From: Sphingobium sp. SCG-1
GTDB lineage: Bacteria > Pseudomonadota > Alphaproteobacteria > Sphingomonadales > Sphingomonadaceae
Reading direction: 5' to 3'
DNA length: 64,000 bases
Assembly (NCBI RefSeq): GCF_002953135.1
Contig: NZ_CP026372.1
Location: 3,868,501 to 3,932,500 of the forward strand
The translations under genes were made by a program, and so were the position numbers. The first letter of the stretch is position 1. Every line of letters starts with the position of its first letter. Of this stretch, positions 36,144-45,669 are shown piece by piece. Under the pieces are notes generated by a model. It ran no database searches. It saw only the letters and a list, made by a program, of their open reading frames with translations, and had not been told where the DNA came from.

Positions 36144-36158
36144 GTTCCTCTTATGTCC
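36144..36158. promoter_or_regulatory. LexA-box-like site upstream of imuA
   Basis: The sequence GTTC-N7-GTCC lies 30 bp ahead of the imuA start, between it and the divergent SRAP relic. Alphaproteobacterial LexA recognises GTTC-N7-GTTC, so seven of eight specific bases match. This is a plausible retained SOS operator for both relics. A separate GTACAT-N4-ATGTAC palindrome lies at 36330-36345 closer to the SRAP relic. Confidence 0.45.
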
Positions 36159-36329
36159 TTATCCTGCGGAGCATTCGTCAAGTCGTAGGTCGGCGCCAGA
36201 CCGCGACGTACCAAGCAGCCGTGGCGCACATCCGCCATTCTCGCGCCTGCAATTATTTTTTGAGGCGTGAGCTTCGGCATACGCAATGCCGATAACGTCA
36301 TCCCTCTGTTGTACGCTGGCAACCTGTAG

Positions 36330-36345
36330 GTACATGCATATGTAC
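36330..36345. repeat. Short palindrome GTACAT-N4-ATGTAC
   Basis: Two 6-bp arms are exact reverse complements around GCAT. It lies in the 300-bp region between imuA and the SRAP relic. It could be an operator half-site pair; no known regulator matches with confidence. Confidence 0.35.
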
Positions 36346-36416
36346 AGCGCATGTATGGAAGGCCCTCAGCGCGTCCGACCATTGGCGGATCGCTCAGGCC
36401 ATGCGATGATCCGACC

Positions 36417-37059
36417 ATGTACAATCTTTAACAGGCTAAGAAACCCGCCGCCGAGATTGCCGCGCTGTTCGGCGCGCAGATCTCGGCCCTTCAACGCGCC
36501 GACGAGACAGTCCCTGGCCGACCCGGCATGGTGGTACGCGAGCAGGCCGGCGAGTGCACCCTCCAGTCAATGACATGGGGCTTTCCGTTGCCGCAGAAGA
36601 GCAAGCGCACGGGCTTGCCGATCAAGCCGCTGCCAGTGAACAACGTCGCCGATGTGACCAAGCCCATGTGGCGCGGCATCGCACCAAGCCGCGCTGGTGC
36701 TGCCTGATCCCGGTCACCGCCTTTGCAGAAGCAGCAGGCGAGAAGGGTCACAAGACACAGACTGGTCCCGGGTAAAAGGCGAGGACGTGTTCGCTTGGGC
36801 CGGGTTCTGGCGCGAGAGCAGCGAGTGGGGGTCGGTTTACACAGGCCTCATGACCGACTGCAACGAGGCCATACGCCCCGTACACGATGGCATGCCGGTG
36901 CTGCTGATGCGGCATAAATATAAGCAGTGGTTGCATGGCACGATCGAAGACGTAGTCGGCTTCCAGTCACGTTGCTTTCCGGACGACCTGATAGATATCG
37001 AGTGGACCAGCGAACCCTGGTTGAAGGCTAAGAGTGACGTTGCAGCGGCTCTGCTCTGA
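36417..37059 (+). pseudogene. SRAP (YedK/HMCES-like) abasic-site protein, inactivated
   Basis: The plus strand starts M-Y-N-L-stop where functional family members start M-C-N-L-Y: the catalytic Cys2, which links to abasic sites, is Tyr, and the codon at 36429-36431 is TAA. SRAP sequence continues as 'PAAEIAALFGAQISALQRAD', 'TLQSMTWGFPLPQKS' and, in another frame, 'VFAWAGFWRESSEWGSVYTG', 'PVLLMRHKYKQWLHGTIEDV' and 'DIEWTSEPWLKAKSD'. At least two frame changes are needed. It is divergent from imuA across a LexA-like site, the arrangement expected for an SOS-linked SRAP gene. Confidence 0.8.
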
Positions 37060-37408
37060 TCCCCCGTCAACTTCCATACCCCCATCCGATGCGGTCATGG
37101 TGGCTCCTTCCCTTACGTAACCCTCGATTTTTTCTCGCCAAACCCCCACGACATCTCAAAAAAGTATCCATAACGACAACAAAAAAATGGCTGTCTATGT
37201 TGCAGGAAATCATTGTTGCGCTTTCATCCGCATACATGCTTCAAAAATTTCATTACGGCTCGGAAAGCGTGTGCCATGGACGCCACAGTGTTGATAAATA
37301 AATCTTTTTCCCGAAGTTAGAATAACATTAACGTTGAAGAGTTGTCAGCGATCAAGACAGAATGGTCCCATCGGCGCTTCAGGCGCATCTATCATTCAGG
37401 GAACCACA
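37060..37408. other. Intergenic region upstream of a TBDR gene
   Basis: This 349-bp stretch becomes A+T-rich from about 37150 onward, consistent with a promoter for the plus-strand receptor. No gene is recognised. The ribosome site AGGGA lies seven bases before the ATG at 37409. Confidence 0.45.
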
Positions 37409-40400
37409 ATGTTAAAAAGCAATTTATTCGCCGCGAGCGCGCTCGTCGGTACGCTTGCGCTTTTGCCGTCCATTGCAATCGGGCAGACGGCTTCTGCTGA
37501 TGTTCCGGCCGACACAACAGCGACCACTACCGCGCCCGCGCCTGACGCAGCGGACGATAGCGGTTCCATCGTGGTAACGGGGTCGCGCATCCGCCGTCCG
37601 AATATCGAGTCCGGTGCGCCGATCACCACCGTTACCGGCGCGGAGTTCTTCCAGACGGGCAAGGTCTCCGTGGGTGACATCCTGAACGAATTGCCGCAAC
37701 TCGCCACCACGTTCAGCCAGCAGCAGTCAACGCGGTTTCTGGGTACGCGCGGTTTGAACCTCATCGATCTGCGCAATCTCGGTACGCAGCGTACGCTGGT
37801 TCTAGTTAACGGTCGCCGCCATGTTGCGGGCGACGTTCTGAACAGTGGCGTTTCCCCCGACATCAATACGCTGCCTACCGACCTGATCGAGAGCGTGGAC
37901 GTCATCACGGGCTACGGCTCGGCCGTGTATGGTTCGGACGCGATTGCGGGCGCTGTGAACTTCAAGCTGAAGCAGAATTTCGAAGGCCTGCAGTTGCGCG
38001 GTCAGTCCGGCATCAGCCAGTATGGCGATGGCGGGAACCAGTATGTCTCCGCTCTGGCCGGCACGAATTTTTCCGACGGTCGCGGCAACATCGCGGTCAA
38101 TCTGGAATATGCGCAGCAGAGCAAGTTCTTCGCGTCCGGTCGCAGGAAGCTTCGTCAGAATGACGGCCTTGTAGTGGTAGATTCTGACACCGGTGCCAGT
38201 TCCGATGGCAACCCGGATCGCGTCTTCCTGCGCGACATCCGCTCCACGACGATCTCGCTGGGTGGCCTGACCAACATTCCAAGCGCGACGGGTGCGTGCG
38301 GGCGTAGCGCCACGGGCGCGGCCTTCAACTGCATCTCGTTCTTCCAGCCTGATGGTACGCTGGTGCCTGTGACCGGTGAGCGCGTCGGCCTTGCCCCGAA
38401 CGGCAGCTTCATCGGCGGCAATGGCTATTCGGGTCGTGAAGGCCAACTGCTTGCGCTCTCGCCGCGGCTTCAGCGTTTTTCGGCCAACATCCTTGGCCAC
38501 TTCGACGTGTCCGACGGCTTCAAGCCATTCTTCGAGGGCAAGTATGTGCGCTCTGTAGCGCAGGGTTCGCAGAGCGGTCCGTTCTTCGCGCAGGGTACCA
38601 CGCAGGGTGATCCGGGTCCGGTGAACCGTGAGCGGATTGCCCTTAATAACCCGTATCTCAGCGATCAGGCCCGCAGTGCGCTCTTAGCGCAGCTTCTGCC
38701 TGCTACCGTTAACGCCAACACGGGCGCGGCTTTCACGCAGGCTACCGACGACGATGGCAATCCGGATGGTCCAACGCCCGAGGCGCAGCTTGCGGCACAG
38801 CGCGCGGCCATTGCAAATGGCACCTTCCGCTTCAACTTGCGCCGCAACTGGCTCGACCTTGGGATTCGCGACGAGCGGATCACGCGTGAGACGTTCCGTG
38901 GCGTAGTCGGCGTGCGTGGCGACTTCAACGACGACTGGAACTACGAAGTTTCGGCAAACTACGGCGTGCACCGCGAGAAGAACAAGATCATCTCGAACGT
39001 CAACGTGCAGCGTTATTTGCTGGGCATCGACACCACCCGTAACGCCGCTGGCCAGATCGTCTGCCGCTCGCAGGTCGATCCGTCTGCCGCCGTCGCCTAT
39101 GTGCAGGATGCCGATGGCAATGCGGTGGATCCCGTCCGGCTTGCGGCGGACATAGCCGCTTGCCAGCCGATCAACCCGTTCGGCGAAGGCTCCGTCAGCC
39201 AGGCCGCGCGCGATTATGTTACGGTGGACTCCCGCGCCAGCGGCAAGATCACGCAGTTCGTGGCGAGCGGCTTCGTCGCGGGCGATCTTAGCCAGTTGTT
39301 CGAGCTGCCGGGCGGACCGATCGGCTTCTCGGTCGGCGGTGAATATCGGCGCGAGACTTTGAAGTATGAACTCGACGATCTCACCCAGCAGGGATACGCC
39401 TTCTACAACGCCATTCCGTCCTTCAGCGCGCCGTCGTTCGAAGTGAAGGAAGTGTTTGGCGAAGTGCGCGTTCCGATCCTGAAGGACACGCCGTTCTTCC
39501 GGGAACTGACGCTTTCCGGTTCGGGCCGTATCTCGGACTATAAGGGTGCGACCGGGACGGTCTATTCCTACGGTGGTGAGCTTAGTTGGCGTCCGATCGA
39601 CGACATCCGCTTCCGTGGCAGCTACACGCGGGCGATCCGTGCGCCCAACCTGACGGAGCTGTATTCCGCGCAGGGGCAGAACTTCGCGCCCGCACCTAAT
39701 GATCCCTGCTCGGCGCGCAACATCAACGCCGGTTCCTCCAATCGCGCTGCAAATTGCGCCGCGGCTGGCGCGCCTGCCGGATATGATTTTGTATACACGC
39801 AGTCGCTGGAAGTGCTGTCGGGCGGCAATCCGAACCTGACCGAGGAAACGTCGGACAACTACACGATAGGTGCGGTATTCACGCCGCGTGCCGTGCCGGG
39901 CCTCTCGCTGACCGTCGATTATTACGACATCACCGTGAACAAGGTGATCTCCGCGATCGACGAGCAGACCATCCTCAATAGCTGCTATGACTCTGCAACA
40001 CTCGACAACGCGTTTTGCAGTCTCTTCACGCGTGCGGGCGCCAATGGCGGACCGCGCGGTGAAATACCGTTCCAGGTGCTCGAAGGATCATTGCTGGCGG
40101 CAACCTTCAACTTCGCGAAGTTGAAGGCGCGCGGCATCGACGCGGAACTGGCGTACCGGCACGACTTCGGTTCGTTCTCGGGAAGCTTCCGGGCGAATTA
40201 CACGCGCGTGCTGGAGCGCAACGACTTCCTCGACCCCAACGATCCAAGCTTTGCGGATCGTATCCTGAGCGAAGTCGGCACGCCCAAGGATCGTCTGACG
40301 GCGAATGTGGATGCGACCTTCGACAAGTTCACGCTTGGCTATCAGGTCCGCTGGGTCGGCAAGCAGGTGTTCGGTGATGCGGAAAACACCTATTCGGTGA

Positions 40401-40651
40401 ACGGGGAAGCGCCCCAGAATCCGGATTATTCCGATCCCCGCTTCTACGGCAATGTCTTCTACCACGACATCCGCGGCGAAGTGGCCGTCAACGATCAGTT
40501 CGCGCTGTATGGCGGCATCGACAACCTGACGAACCGCTTCGCTCCATTCGGATCGACAGGCATCGGTGCAGGCTCAGATAACGTGGGTAATACCGGCCTT
40601 TATGAAAACAAGGGCCGTTCGTTCTACGCCGGGTTCCGCGCGAAGTTCTAA
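37409..40651 (+). CDS. TonB-dependent receptor
   Basis: A 1080-residue outer-membrane receptor. A signal peptide ('MLKSNLFAASALVGTLALLP', cleavage near 'AIGQTAS') is followed by a TonB-box-like 'SGSIVVTGSRIRRP' and a plug with 'GDILNELPQLATTFS' and 'RTLVLVNGRRHV'. The barrel ends in 'RSFYAGFRAKF' with terminal Phe. This long form with 'RxxLVLVNGRR' is common among sphingomonad and Xanthomonas receptors for plant-type or organic ligands. There is no STN domain, so it does not signal through FecR. A strong terminator follows 24 bp after the stop, so it is monocistronic on that side. Confidence 0.93.
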   Translation: MLKSNLFAASALVGTLALLPSIAIGQTASADVPADTTATTTAPAPDAADDSGSIVVTGSRIRRPNIESGAPITTVTGAEFFQTGKVSVGDILNELPQLATTFSQQQSTRFLGTRGLNLIDLRNLGTQRTLVLVNGRRHVAGDVLNSGVSPDINTLPTDLIESVDVITGYGSAVYGSDAIAGAVNFKLKQNFEGLQLRGQSGISQYGDGGNQYVSALAGTNFSDGRGNIAVNLEYAQQSKFFASGRRKLRQNDGLVVVDSDTGASSDGNPDRVFLRDIRSTTISLGGLTNIPSATGACGRSATGAAFNCISFFQPDGTLVPVTGERVGLAPNGSFIGGNGYSGREGQLLALSPRLQRFSANILGHFDVSDGFKPFFEGKYVRSVAQGSQSGPFFAQGTTQGDPGPVNRERIALNNPYLSDQARSALLAQLLPATVNANTGAAFTQATDDDGNPDGPTPEAQLAAQRAAIANGTFRFNLRRNWLDLGIRDERITRETFRGVVGVRGDFNDDWNYEVSANYGVHREKNKIISNVNVQRYLLGIDTTRNAAGQIVCRSQVDPSAAVAYVQDADGNAVDPVRLAADIAACQPINPFGEGSVSQAARDYVTVDSRASGKITQFVASGFVAGDLSQLFELPGGPIGFSVGGEYRRETLKYELDDLTQQGYAFYNAIPSFSAPSFEVKEVFGEVRVPILKDTPFFRELTLSGSGRISDYKGATGTVYSYGGELSWRPIDDIRFRGSYTRAIRAPNLTELYSAQGQNFAPAPNDPCSARNINAGSSNRAANCAAAGAPAGYDFVYTQSLEVLSGGNPNLTEETSDNYTIGAVFTPRAVPGLSLTVDYYDITVNKVISAIDEQTILNSCYDSATLDNAFCSLFTRAGANGGPRGEIPFQVLEGSLLAATFNFAKLKARGIDAELAYRHDFGSFSGSFRANYTRVLERNDFLDPNDPSFADRILSEVGTPKDRLTANVDATFDKFTLGYQVRWVGKQVFGDAENTYSVNGEAPQNPDYSDPRFYGNVFYHDIRGEVAVNDQFALYGGIDNLTNRFAPFGSTGIGAGSDNVGNTGLYENKGRSFYAGFRAKF

Positions 40652-40674
40652 CTTTTCTTACCCAATACTTTATG

Positions 40675-40703
40675 AAGGCCGGTGCATTGCGCCGGCCTTT
40701 TTC
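40675..40703 (+). terminator. Rho-independent terminator of the TBDR gene
   Basis: AAGGCCGG and CCGGCCTT form a perfect GC-rich stem around a short loop, followed by TTTTTCTT. This is a textbook intrinsic terminator, 24 bp after the receptor stop codon. Confidence 0.9.
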
Positions 40704-40722
40704 TTGGAATGCTGAGGGTGTC

Positions 40723-41323
40723 AAAAGGAACAACGACGATCACGTGTAGCGGTATAACCGGAGGCACCTCAACCCTCGTCAACGTCGGCGATGTCAAGAC
40801 CGATGGCGTCGATGCGGCATTCACTCTTCGCGTGGGGCAGACCTTCTCGCTCTATAATGCGATCTCTTAAAACCTCTCAGAATATCAGAATGACTACACG
40901 TCCACGGCCCTTGGTATCGGCGCAGCAAGCGACACCTGCATTGGGGGTTTCCTCGTTGTGGGTGGTATCGTGCCCACTTGCGGCAAGCAATTGCCGAGCA
41001 CGCCCAAATGGATGAACAAGACGGTCGCCACCTTGTCAGCCGACCCGTTTGAGCTTCAGCTAATTGGTGACTATGTCCGCCGTCGATTCAGCAGCTTCAC
41101 CAACGATGCCAGCGTGAAGTCCAATTTCCTGACCTCGCTGCGGGTGCCGGACGCGTGCCGGACGGCGTCCTGCCTTTGCGCAAGGTGAACTAGCGGTCAA
41201 CGTGACGAACCCGACCGACAAAAGGGTGTCTCGACGCTTTCGATCGGATCGGCGACCAACAGCTACTCTGCCTATCCTATCGCGCCACGCCAATGGTTCC
41301 TGACGCTGTCAGCCGCATACTGA
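40723..41323 (+). pseudogene. C-terminal relic of another TonB-dependent receptor
   Basis: Across two or three frames the barrel end of a receptor can be read: 'NVGDVKTDGVDAAFTLRVGQ', 'SLYNAIS', stop, 'DYTSTALGIGAASDTCIGGF', 'PSTPKWMNKTVATLSADPFE', 'LIGDYVRRRFSSFTND' and finally 'LAVNVTNPTDK', 'STLSIGSATNSYSAYPIA', 'PRQWFLTLSAAY'. Signal peptide, plug and most of the barrel are absent, and stops interrupt the rest. It directly follows the terminator of the intact receptor. Confidence 0.75.
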
Positions 41324-41621
41324 TAAACTCAGGCGCATTCTAGTGGGGCACGCCGATCGCTAGAATGCGCCTGATATTCACTTCAAGACTTACAATTATC
41401 GCATCGTGAGGCAGCTTAAGGGAGGTCCGCGCCCGGCCTGTTGAGATTCATCCTTCCGCCACGGATTCGTAATTACAAGCAAAATATCGAAGCTTGCAGC
41501 GCGTCGGTTTGGTGAAATCGACCCTTCCACGACATTCAGACCATGATTTTGATTGTCTAGCTGCAGACCGTCCGGTTCTGGCAGCGTCTGTCGCTCGGGT
41601 CATTTCATCTCCAACCGGCCA

Positions 41622-42938
41622 TCACATAACGTCGGCTTTTGCTGCCAACCGTTTTGCCCAAGGACTATTGGGTTTCTGATGATGGCGTTCGGTTGCCAAG
41701 GCGACCTCCTCCGCACGTAAATTGCCTTTGCGCGCCGCATGCAACGCGGTGAGCGATAAAATGTCGCGCTGTGCGTGCGAGCCGCCAAATCCATGCACAA
41801 ATGGGCGAACCGCCAAAATGTCCCGAGTGGCATCGGCATATCGGCCCTGCTCATAGGCTAAGAAGGCTTCGGCCAATGGCAACCCGACAGTGCGTGCCAC
41901 GTGACCGTTGTCGTCATCCACCTGCGCAGCTACTCGCAACGATGCCAGGCAGCGATCGACTCGCTCCCATTGCCCTGCACCTAAAAATGCCACGATCGCA
42001 TGCACGTCGTTGAACGCGTAGTGCCGGTCGTCTATCGCCCGCACCCAGCAGTCGGCGAGTTGACCGAACCGGTCGCCCGTATCCACATCATCGAGGTGCA
42101 GGCGCCAAAGCAAGGCGGACGCATCGATCCATTCCAACACGACATTCGCTTTCGTGTCAGGTCGGATGTGGCTGTCATACAGTGACAAGGCGGCGGCATG
42201 ATCGTCCTGATCGAGGTGGAATAAGGCAAGATGCCACCAATTGTGGTAAGAAAAGCCGTTGCCTGGGGCCAGCGCCTTCCTGTTCCGGCGCAACCACACG
42301 ATGCCACGATCGGTGTCGCCGCGCATTTCATGCACATGAGCAACGGCATGAACGGCCCAGGCGTCGCGATCCTCAAGACTAGCCGCTTCCTCGCCAAGTT
42401 CCAGAGCGCGATCATAGTCGCCGCATTCTTCAAGCCCAAAGGCAGCCATGCCTGCGACGGCATGATAACCCTCGTCCTGGTGATGGATCGCCTTCAGAGC
42501 GCGCAATGGCTCGTCCCGCAGTCCGGTCGAGTTGCCTAGGTAGAAATTGCCGACATGAGAGCTTTGCAGTGAGATGAGATCGCGCGGGTTTTGCCGAGCG
42601 ATCGCCGTAAACGCTTCCACGCCCTTCACGGTCCGTCCCGAAGCCCAATCCCTGCACGCGGCGAGCTGTGCACGCTCCTGCTCAGTGCCGCCTCTCGCCA
42701 GGCCTTCAGCTATCGAGCGCTCCGCTTCCGGCAAGTAGGCACGATCGGCCTGCAAGATCAAAATGGCTGCGCGCGCTGCCCAGGCGGCGGTGAAGCCGGG
42801 ATCATGGGTTATAGCATTGTCGAGTGCAGTAATCGGATCGCCTTTGTAAAGGCGCATCAGCAACAAGGCCTCATCGTAATGCGCGAGTGCCGCGTTGGAG
42901 GATGTCGAGACGGTGTTGCCATATCGGTCTTGCAACAT
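41622..42938 (-). CDS. TTC38-like tetratricopeptide-repeat protein
   Basis: A 438-residue, all-helical cytoplasmic protein resembling the TTC38 family. Segments such as 'YHAVAGMAAFGLEECGDYDR', 'AWAVHAVAHVHEMRGDTDRG' and 'NGFSYHNWWHLALFHLDQDD' are its most conserved parts. There is no signal peptide or catalytic motif, and the molecular role of the family is unknown. It lies downstream of a SAM methyltransferase and AraC regulator on the same strand, and the three may form one unit. Confidence 0.8.
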   Translation of the reverse strand: MLQDRYGNTVSTSSNAALAHYDEALLLMRLYKGDPITALDNAITHDPGFTAAWAARAAILILQADRAYLPEAERSIAEGLARGGTEQERAQLAACRDWASGRTVKGVEAFTAIARQNPRDLISLQSSHVGNFYLGNSTGLRDEPLRALKAIHHQDEGYHAVAGMAAFGLEECGDYDRALELGEEAASLEDRDAWAVHAVAHVHEMRGDTDRGIVWLRRNRKALAPGNGFSYHNWWHLALFHLDQDDHAAALSLYDSHIRPDTKANVVLEWIDASALLWRLHLDDVDTGDRFGQLADCWVRAIDDRHYAFNDVHAIVAFLGAGQWERVDRCLASLRVAAQVDDDNGHVARTVGLPLAEAFLAYEQGRYADATRDILAVRPFVHGFGGSHAQRDILSLTALHAARKGNLRAEEVALATERHHQKPNSPWAKRLAAKADVM

Positions 42939-43076
42939 AATAGATTCCTTCTGAAAAGCTCCGGTCAGCCGATCGGCCGACGAAGCGGAGACCGAGCAAC
43001 TGCATCAGGTGTTTAAGCTGCCTGGCATGATTGCTACGGATGTTCGGGCTCAGGCCTTCGTAAGAGCAGGGAGCGA

Positions 43077-43901
43077 TCATTTCTGGACCACTACCTTCAG
43101 GTAGGTCGCCGGAATTTCGGTCCGGAAAGCTCCGCCACGATTTTCGATTTCGAAGAGCCGTCCCAGTTCGGCCTGAAGTTCCGTTCGCTTGCCATCGCGT
43201 TCGGCCGCATCGAAGGCGTTGATGGTCGGCCCATAATAATTCCGGAAGAGTGCCAGAAATGCAGAGGGTGAGCCGGGATAGCGGAACGTGTAACTCCCGC
43301 GCGTGCACATGATCCTGTCATTGCAAATCCCGGCCTCCCCAAAACGTTCGCGGACAATATCTTCCACACCCCAGGTGACCGGGCTGACGAAACCTTCCGG
43401 AGGAGGAGGCGTGTAGGCGCCGCAAATCTGGAGAATGCGAGCGATCAGCGTGGGATCGCCGGGAATCCAATTGCCCATGACGATGCGGCCGCCAGAGCGC
43501 GTAACCCTCACCATCTCGCGCGCCGTATCGAAAGGACGCGGCGCAAACATCGCACCGAACATGCTGACGATCAGATCAAAACTATGATCAGCAATGTCAT
43601 CCAGCGACGAAGCGTCGCCTTCCTGGAAACGAAGATTTGTAAGTCCTGCCGTTCGAGCACGCGCGTTGCCCGCCGCGACTAAGTTCGAGGCGATATCCAC
43701 ACCGAGCACGTTGGTGCCCAAACGGGCGGCCGGAACGGCAGTCGTGCCATCCCCGCACCCCAGGTCGAGGACGTTTATGCCGGGGACAATGTCAAGATCG
43801 TTGATAAGCTCTTCCCCGCTCTCGCGCATGGTTTCGGCAAGGCGTGTAAAGTCGCCTTTCTCCCATAAGGCCTTGTTCGGATTGATCGTTGAAACTGTCA
43901 T
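43077..43901 (-). CDS. Class I SAM-dependent methyltransferase
   Basis: A 274-residue methyltransferase. Motif I 'INVLDLGCGDGTTAVPAA' (about 42-59), an acidic motif II ('VLGVDIASNLV') and 'EGDASSLDDIADHSFDLIVS' define the SAM-binding Rossmann fold of the type-11 group. The ATG at 43901 has GGAGCAGGA just upstream; the longer frame to 43967 runs into the region shared with the regulator. The substrate is not evident. It is 102 bp downstream of the AraC-type regulator on the same strand. Confidence 0.85.
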   Translation of the reverse strand: MTVSTINPNKALWEKGDFTRLAETMRESGEELINDLDIVPGINVLDLGCGDGTTAVPAARLGTNVLGVDIASNLVAAGNARARTAGLTNLRFQEGDASSLDDIADHSFDLIVSMFGAMFAPRPFDTAREMVRVTRSGGRIVMGNWIPGDPTLIARILQICGAYTPPPPEGFVSPVTWGVEDIVRERFGEAGICNDRIMCTRGSYTFRYPGSPSAFLALFRNYYGPTINAFDAAERDGKRTELQAELGRLFEIENRGGAFRTEIPATYLKVVVQK

Positions 43902-44003
43902 CGTCCTGCTCCACTTGACTGCGTAGCCTGTTAGGCGCGCAGCGTGCGCCAAGATATGGCTCGACAACCGGGAAGATTGACCGAAACGCCGTCATCCGGG
44001 ATT

Positions 44004-44981
44004 TCAGGCGGCGACTTGTATGTCGTGCGCCACCCTCGCCTGTTCATCGGTGCGCCGTTTCCACGCCGCAGGCGGTTCGCCATATTCGCGCTTGAAGGCG
44101 CGGTTGAACGCGGCCTCCGAACCGAAACCTACGCTATAGGCGATGGTCGCGGTCGTATCGTTTCCATCCATCAGGCGAGTGGCTGCCACCCGCATGCGCC
44201 AGCGTGCACAGTAGCGCATGGGTGGCTCGCCGATCAGCTCTGCGAAACGTTCGCCCAGAACTGTTCGCGATACGCCCGCTTCACGCGCCAGTGTCTCGAC
44301 GTCGAGATCATGGGCATAGCGCGCATGTATAACCGAAAGCGCCCGGGCGACCGCCGGGTCCTTAATAGCCGTTAACCAGCCGCTCTTATCTTCGCCAAGG
44401 TCGTCGACATAACGCCGTACGGCTTGGACAAACAGCAGTTCCGAGATTTTCGCGACCATGGTAGGGCTGGCATGCCATTCCCCGGACGCAACGTGCAGCG
44501 AGCTGGATACCCAGTCCGCCGCATGAGAATCTCGGTCGACAAGCAGCATTGCCGGCAAAGCATCGAGGAGCGGGTGAGATCCGCTCAGTACGCCGAGCCA
44601 GCCACAATAGCAGTGGGCTTCCTCGCCGCCGAAATCCATGTTGATACTGTTAACAGCGCCGCCGGCGCCACGACTCACATAGGCGGCAATATCCGCCGGC
44701 TCCAGACCTGCCTTGGTGAAAAGATGATGCGGGTCGTTGCGTGGAAACAAGACCAAAGATCCTTCGCTGACTTCAGCGGTGGCTCCTCCGGGAATTGACG
44801 CAAATACGCGGCCCTTACGTACGAAGTGATAGGAAATTATTCGCTCGGGAACGGGGAAATATGGGGCGCAATGTCCGGGCTGAAACTGCGACAGAAGGCA
44901 CCAGTCACCGCGCGTTCTCGCATCGAACACGACCCCGCCATTTAGGCGAAGCGACGTAAGAATGTCATCCAGCGCATCCAC
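44004..44981 (-). CDS. AraC-family transcriptional regulator with cupin sensor domain
   Basis: A 325-residue regulator. Residues 1-200 form a cupin-type ligand domain ('GGVVFDARTRGDWCLLSQFQ', 'PGHCAPYFPVPERIISYHFV'), and residues 215-310 hold two HTH units ('VETLAREAGVSRTVLGERFA', 'TIAYSVGFGSEAAFNRAFKR') of the AraC/XylS class. It is divergent from a TBDR gene at 45670 across about 690 bp, so it may control that receptor and the methyltransferase and TPR genes behind it. Confidence 0.9.
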   Translation of the reverse strand: MDALDDILTSLRLNGGVVFDARTRGDWCLLSQFQPGHCAPYFPVPERIISYHFVRKGRVFASIPGGATAEVSEGSLVLFPRNDPHHLFTKAGLEPADIAAYVSRGAGGAVNSINMDFGGEEAHCYCGWLGVLSGSHPLLDALPAMLLVDRDSHAADWVSSSLHVASGEWHASPTMVAKISELLFVQAVRRYVDDLGEDKSGWLTAIKDPAVARALSVIHARYAHDLDVETLAREAGVSRTVLGERFAELIGEPPMRYCARWRMRVAATRLMDGNDTTATIAYSVGFGSEAAFNRAFKREYGEPPAAWKRRTDEQARVAHDIQVAA

Positions 44982-45669
44982 CGAACTGCGCTCCGGTACG
45001 CTAAAATGCTTTTGCTTAGTGAAGTTTTGTACCGCATTTCTAAAGATCCCGGGAGTCCTGAATTACAAACCCTTATCCCACGCCAGCGCAAAGTCGGATG
45101 GCACCCTTGATTCAAAGAGGCATTCACCCACAGGCCACAAAAAGATAGGTAGTTCGATAGGAGCGTCGACTGAGATCAATCACCTACGACGTCCTTCACT
45201 ATGTAGCGGACGGCAGACAAGTCCACCTAGTATCCGGCAGCGGACGACCAACATACGCTATTCTCCAGCAGGGGCGGGAATGGCGGCTCCTTCTAAGACC
45301 GGTGTTCGCCCGAGATATATCTGCAGGGCAGCAATGCGCCAAACTATAGATGGTGCCATTCCTAGTGGGCACGCCTGATAGGCCGCATCGTAGAATGGGC
45401 GCGTGGCATGATTCCTTAGCCACTCCGAACCTTGCAAGTCCGATTCGCAACAGACTCCCGCGTTTATCGGGTGCAGCCACAGATTATTGCTAGGATCGGC
45501 ATCCGACGATCGAAGATTAGCCTGCCATGGGTGCTGGGGCCGTCCATTATTGAATAAGACGCTAAAGTGCCGCTGGTCGGTAACCGATCGGTCCCTCAGA
45601 CGAAACAATCGTCTTCTAACTGCGCGGCAAGGCGGCCTGAAAGGCACGTTTGATCCAAAAGGGGAAATC
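44982..45669. other. Divergent intergenic region, AraC regulator / TBDR
   Basis: No credible gene is present in these 688 bp; the frames seen are short and unmatched. It should contain promoters for both flanking genes and AraC-type operator repeats, which could not be singled out by eye. The receptor start has AGGGGAAA six bases upstream. Confidence 0.45.
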
